Assembly (NCBI GenBank): GCA_900752535.1
Contig: CAADVV010000410.1
Location: forward strand, 1 to 6,238
Length of the DNA stretch: 6,238 nucleotides
Reading direction: 5' to 3'
Source of the DNA: Bacteroidales bacterium
GTDB lineage: Bacteria > Bacteroidota > Bacteroidia > Bacteroidales > Muribaculaceae
Shown: in pieces, positions 5,057 to 6,238 of the stretch
Numbering within the stretch: the first letter of the stretch is position 1
Layout: every line of letters begins with the position of its first letter
Translations under genes and position numbers: made by a program
The notes under the pieces: generated by a model
Database searches by the model: none
Told to the model about the DNA's origin: nothing
Seen by the model: the letters and a program-made list of their open reading frames with translations, nothing else

Positions 5057-6238
5057 ATGTTTGAAAATCTATCCGAGAAAATCGAGCGGTCTCTTAAAAA
5101 CCTCAAAGGTCAGGGACGCATCACCGAGATAAACGTAGCCGAGACGCTCAAAGACGTGCGCCGCGCGCTGGTCGAAGCCGACGTCAACTACAAGGTCGCC
5201 AAAAACTTCATTGACACTGTCAAACAGAAAGCACTGGGCCAGAACGTGCTGACGGCCGTCAAACCCGGCGAGCTGATGGTAAAGATTGTCCACGACGAGC
5301 TGGCCCAGCTGATGGGCGGCGAGACAGCCTCGGTGAATCTCTCGGGCAAACCGACGGTCATACTGATGAGCGGTCTGCAGGGCTCGGGTAAAACGACATT
5401 CTCGGGCAAACTCGCCCGCAAGCTCAAGAGCGAGAAGGGGCGCCGCCCCCTGCTGGTGGCCGGCGACGTCTACCGCCCCGCAGCCATCGAGCAGCTGAAG
5501 GTCCTCGGCGCCCAGATTGACATTCCCGTCTACACCGAGGAGGGCAACCGCAATCCCGTGGAAATAGCCCGCAACGCCATCAGATATGCCAAGGAGAACA
5601 ATCTCGACCTCGTCATCGTCGACACCGCCGGCCGTCTGGCCGTCGACGAGCAGATGATGGACGAAATCGAGGCCATCAAAAACGCCATACAGCCTCAGGA
5701 GACCCTCTTTGTGGTCGACGCCATGACCGGCCAGGACGCCGTCAACACAGCCCGCGAGTTTAACGAGCGTCTCGACTTCGACGGCGTTGTCCTGACCAAA
5801 CTCGACGGCGACACACGCGGCGGTGCGGCCCTCTCTATCCGCACGGTCGTCAACAAGCCCATCAAGTTTGTCGGCACCGGCGAGAAGCTCGACGCGCTCG
5901 ACCTCTTCCATCCGGCCCGAATGGCCGACCGTATCCTCGGCATGGGCGACATAGTCTCGCTGGTCGAAAAAGCCCAACAGGCCTTCAATGAGGAAGAAGC
6001 CCGCAAGCTTCAGTCAAAACTGCGCAAAAACCAGTTTGACTTCAACGACTTCATGGCCCAGATACAGCAAATCAAGAAGATGGGCAACATCAAGGAGCTC
6101 GCCTCGATGATTCCGGGCGTGGGCAAAGCCATCAAAGACGTTGAAATCGGCGACGACGCTTTCAAGGGCATCGAGGCCATCATCAACTCCATGACCAAAA
6201 AAGAGCGCTCAAACCCGTCGATACTCGACTTCAGCCGC
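5057..6238 (+). CDS. ffh: Signal recognition particle protein Ffh (SRP54), C-terminus cut by window edge
   Basis: Ffh is the GTPase of the bacterial signal recognition particle. With SRP RNA it binds signal sequences emerging from the ribosome and docks with the receptor FtsY for membrane insertion. The open frame runs to the last base (394 codons) without a stop, so roughly 50 residues of the usual 440-455 are outside the window. The N domain spans residues 1-90. The G domain motifs are GLQGSGKT at 106-113 (P-loop), DVYRPAA at 137-143, DTAGR at 189-193, TKLD at 247-250 and GTGE at 273-276. The M domain begins near 300; DFNDFMAQIQQIKKMG at 328-343 and MIPGVGK at 351-357 are typical. It breaks off at NPSILDFSR, just before the expected SRP-RNA-binding arginine-rich helix. 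The start at 5057 (MFENLSEKIERS) is the classical Ffh N-terminus. It lies 49 bases after panD with no promoter or terminator between, so it may be read from the panC promoter. Confidence 0.97.
   Translation, partial: MFENLSEKIERSLKNLKGQGRITEINVAETLKDVRRALVEADVNYKVAKNFIDTVKQKALGQNVLTAVKPGELMVKIVHDELAQLMGGETASVNLSGKPTVILMSGLQGSGKTTFSGKLARKLKSEKGRRPLLVAGDVYRPAAIEQLKVLGAQIDIPVYTEEGNRNPVEIARNAIRYAKENNLDLVIVDTAGRLAVDEQMMDEIEAIKNAIQPQETLFVVDAMTGQDAVNTAREFNERLDFDGVVLTKLDGDTRGGAALSIRTVVNKPIKFVGTGEKLDALDLFHPARMADRILGMGDIVSLVEKAQQAFNEEEARKLQSKLRKNQFDFNDFMAQIQQIKKMGNIKELASMIPGVGKAIKDVEIGDDAFKGIEAIINSMTKKERSNPSILDFSR

Noticed and set aside
5069..5977. 302-codon open frame on the - strand
   Set aside because: It lies entirely antisense to ffh, whose five GTPase motifs are unmistakable. 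The translation is low-complexity Val/Gly/Asp/Leu sequence typical of antisense frames over GC-rich codons.
1..6238. Search for defence systems, mobile elements, CRISPR, tRNA or rRNA
   Set aside because: I saw no transposase, integrase, spaced repeats, terminal inverted repeats or structural RNA. All coding space is taken by the five genes described.

Overview
The window looks like chromosomal DNA from a Bacteroidota member, most likely order Bacteroidales. Three things support this. The promoters have the Bacteroidetes-type -33 TTTG / -7 TAnnTTTG architecture. No gene has a Shine-Dalgarno site ahead of its start. The proteins also carry Bacteroidales-type C-terminal tails. A gut Muribaculaceae-like genome with fairly GC-rich coding DNA would fit, but the family assignment is only an impression. 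All genes lie on the + strand.

Positions 1-3574 hold two tandem paralogous genes for secreted proteins of 551 and 535 residues. Each has an N-terminal signal peptide, a series of short '(I/V)(S/T)xDGxxxxG' strand-turn repeats typical of beta-propeller-like (HAF/PD40-like) proteins, and a charged, probably helical insert built from a duplicated motif. The first ends in a T9SS type-A-like sorting tail, the second in a 'YFNLQG'-type tail. Their function is unknown. The first has a very good promoter (25-56). The second has a candidate promoter of its own in a 109-base AT-rich gap and ends at a strong intrinsic terminator (3608-3654).

Positions 3701-6238 form a separate housekeeping unit that starts from a second perfect promoter (3701-3732). 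It contains panC (pantothenate synthetase), panD (aspartate 1-decarboxylase) and the start of ffh (SRP GTPase, cut by the window edge). PanD makes beta-alanine from aspartate and PanC condenses it with pantoate to give pantothenate, the coenzyme A precursor. The gaps are 36 and 49 bases with no visible terminator or promoter, so ffh may be co-transcribed with the pan genes.

The least explained part is the secreted paralog pair. The housekeeping genes look ordinary. I see no RNA gene, mobile element, CRISPR array or defence system.
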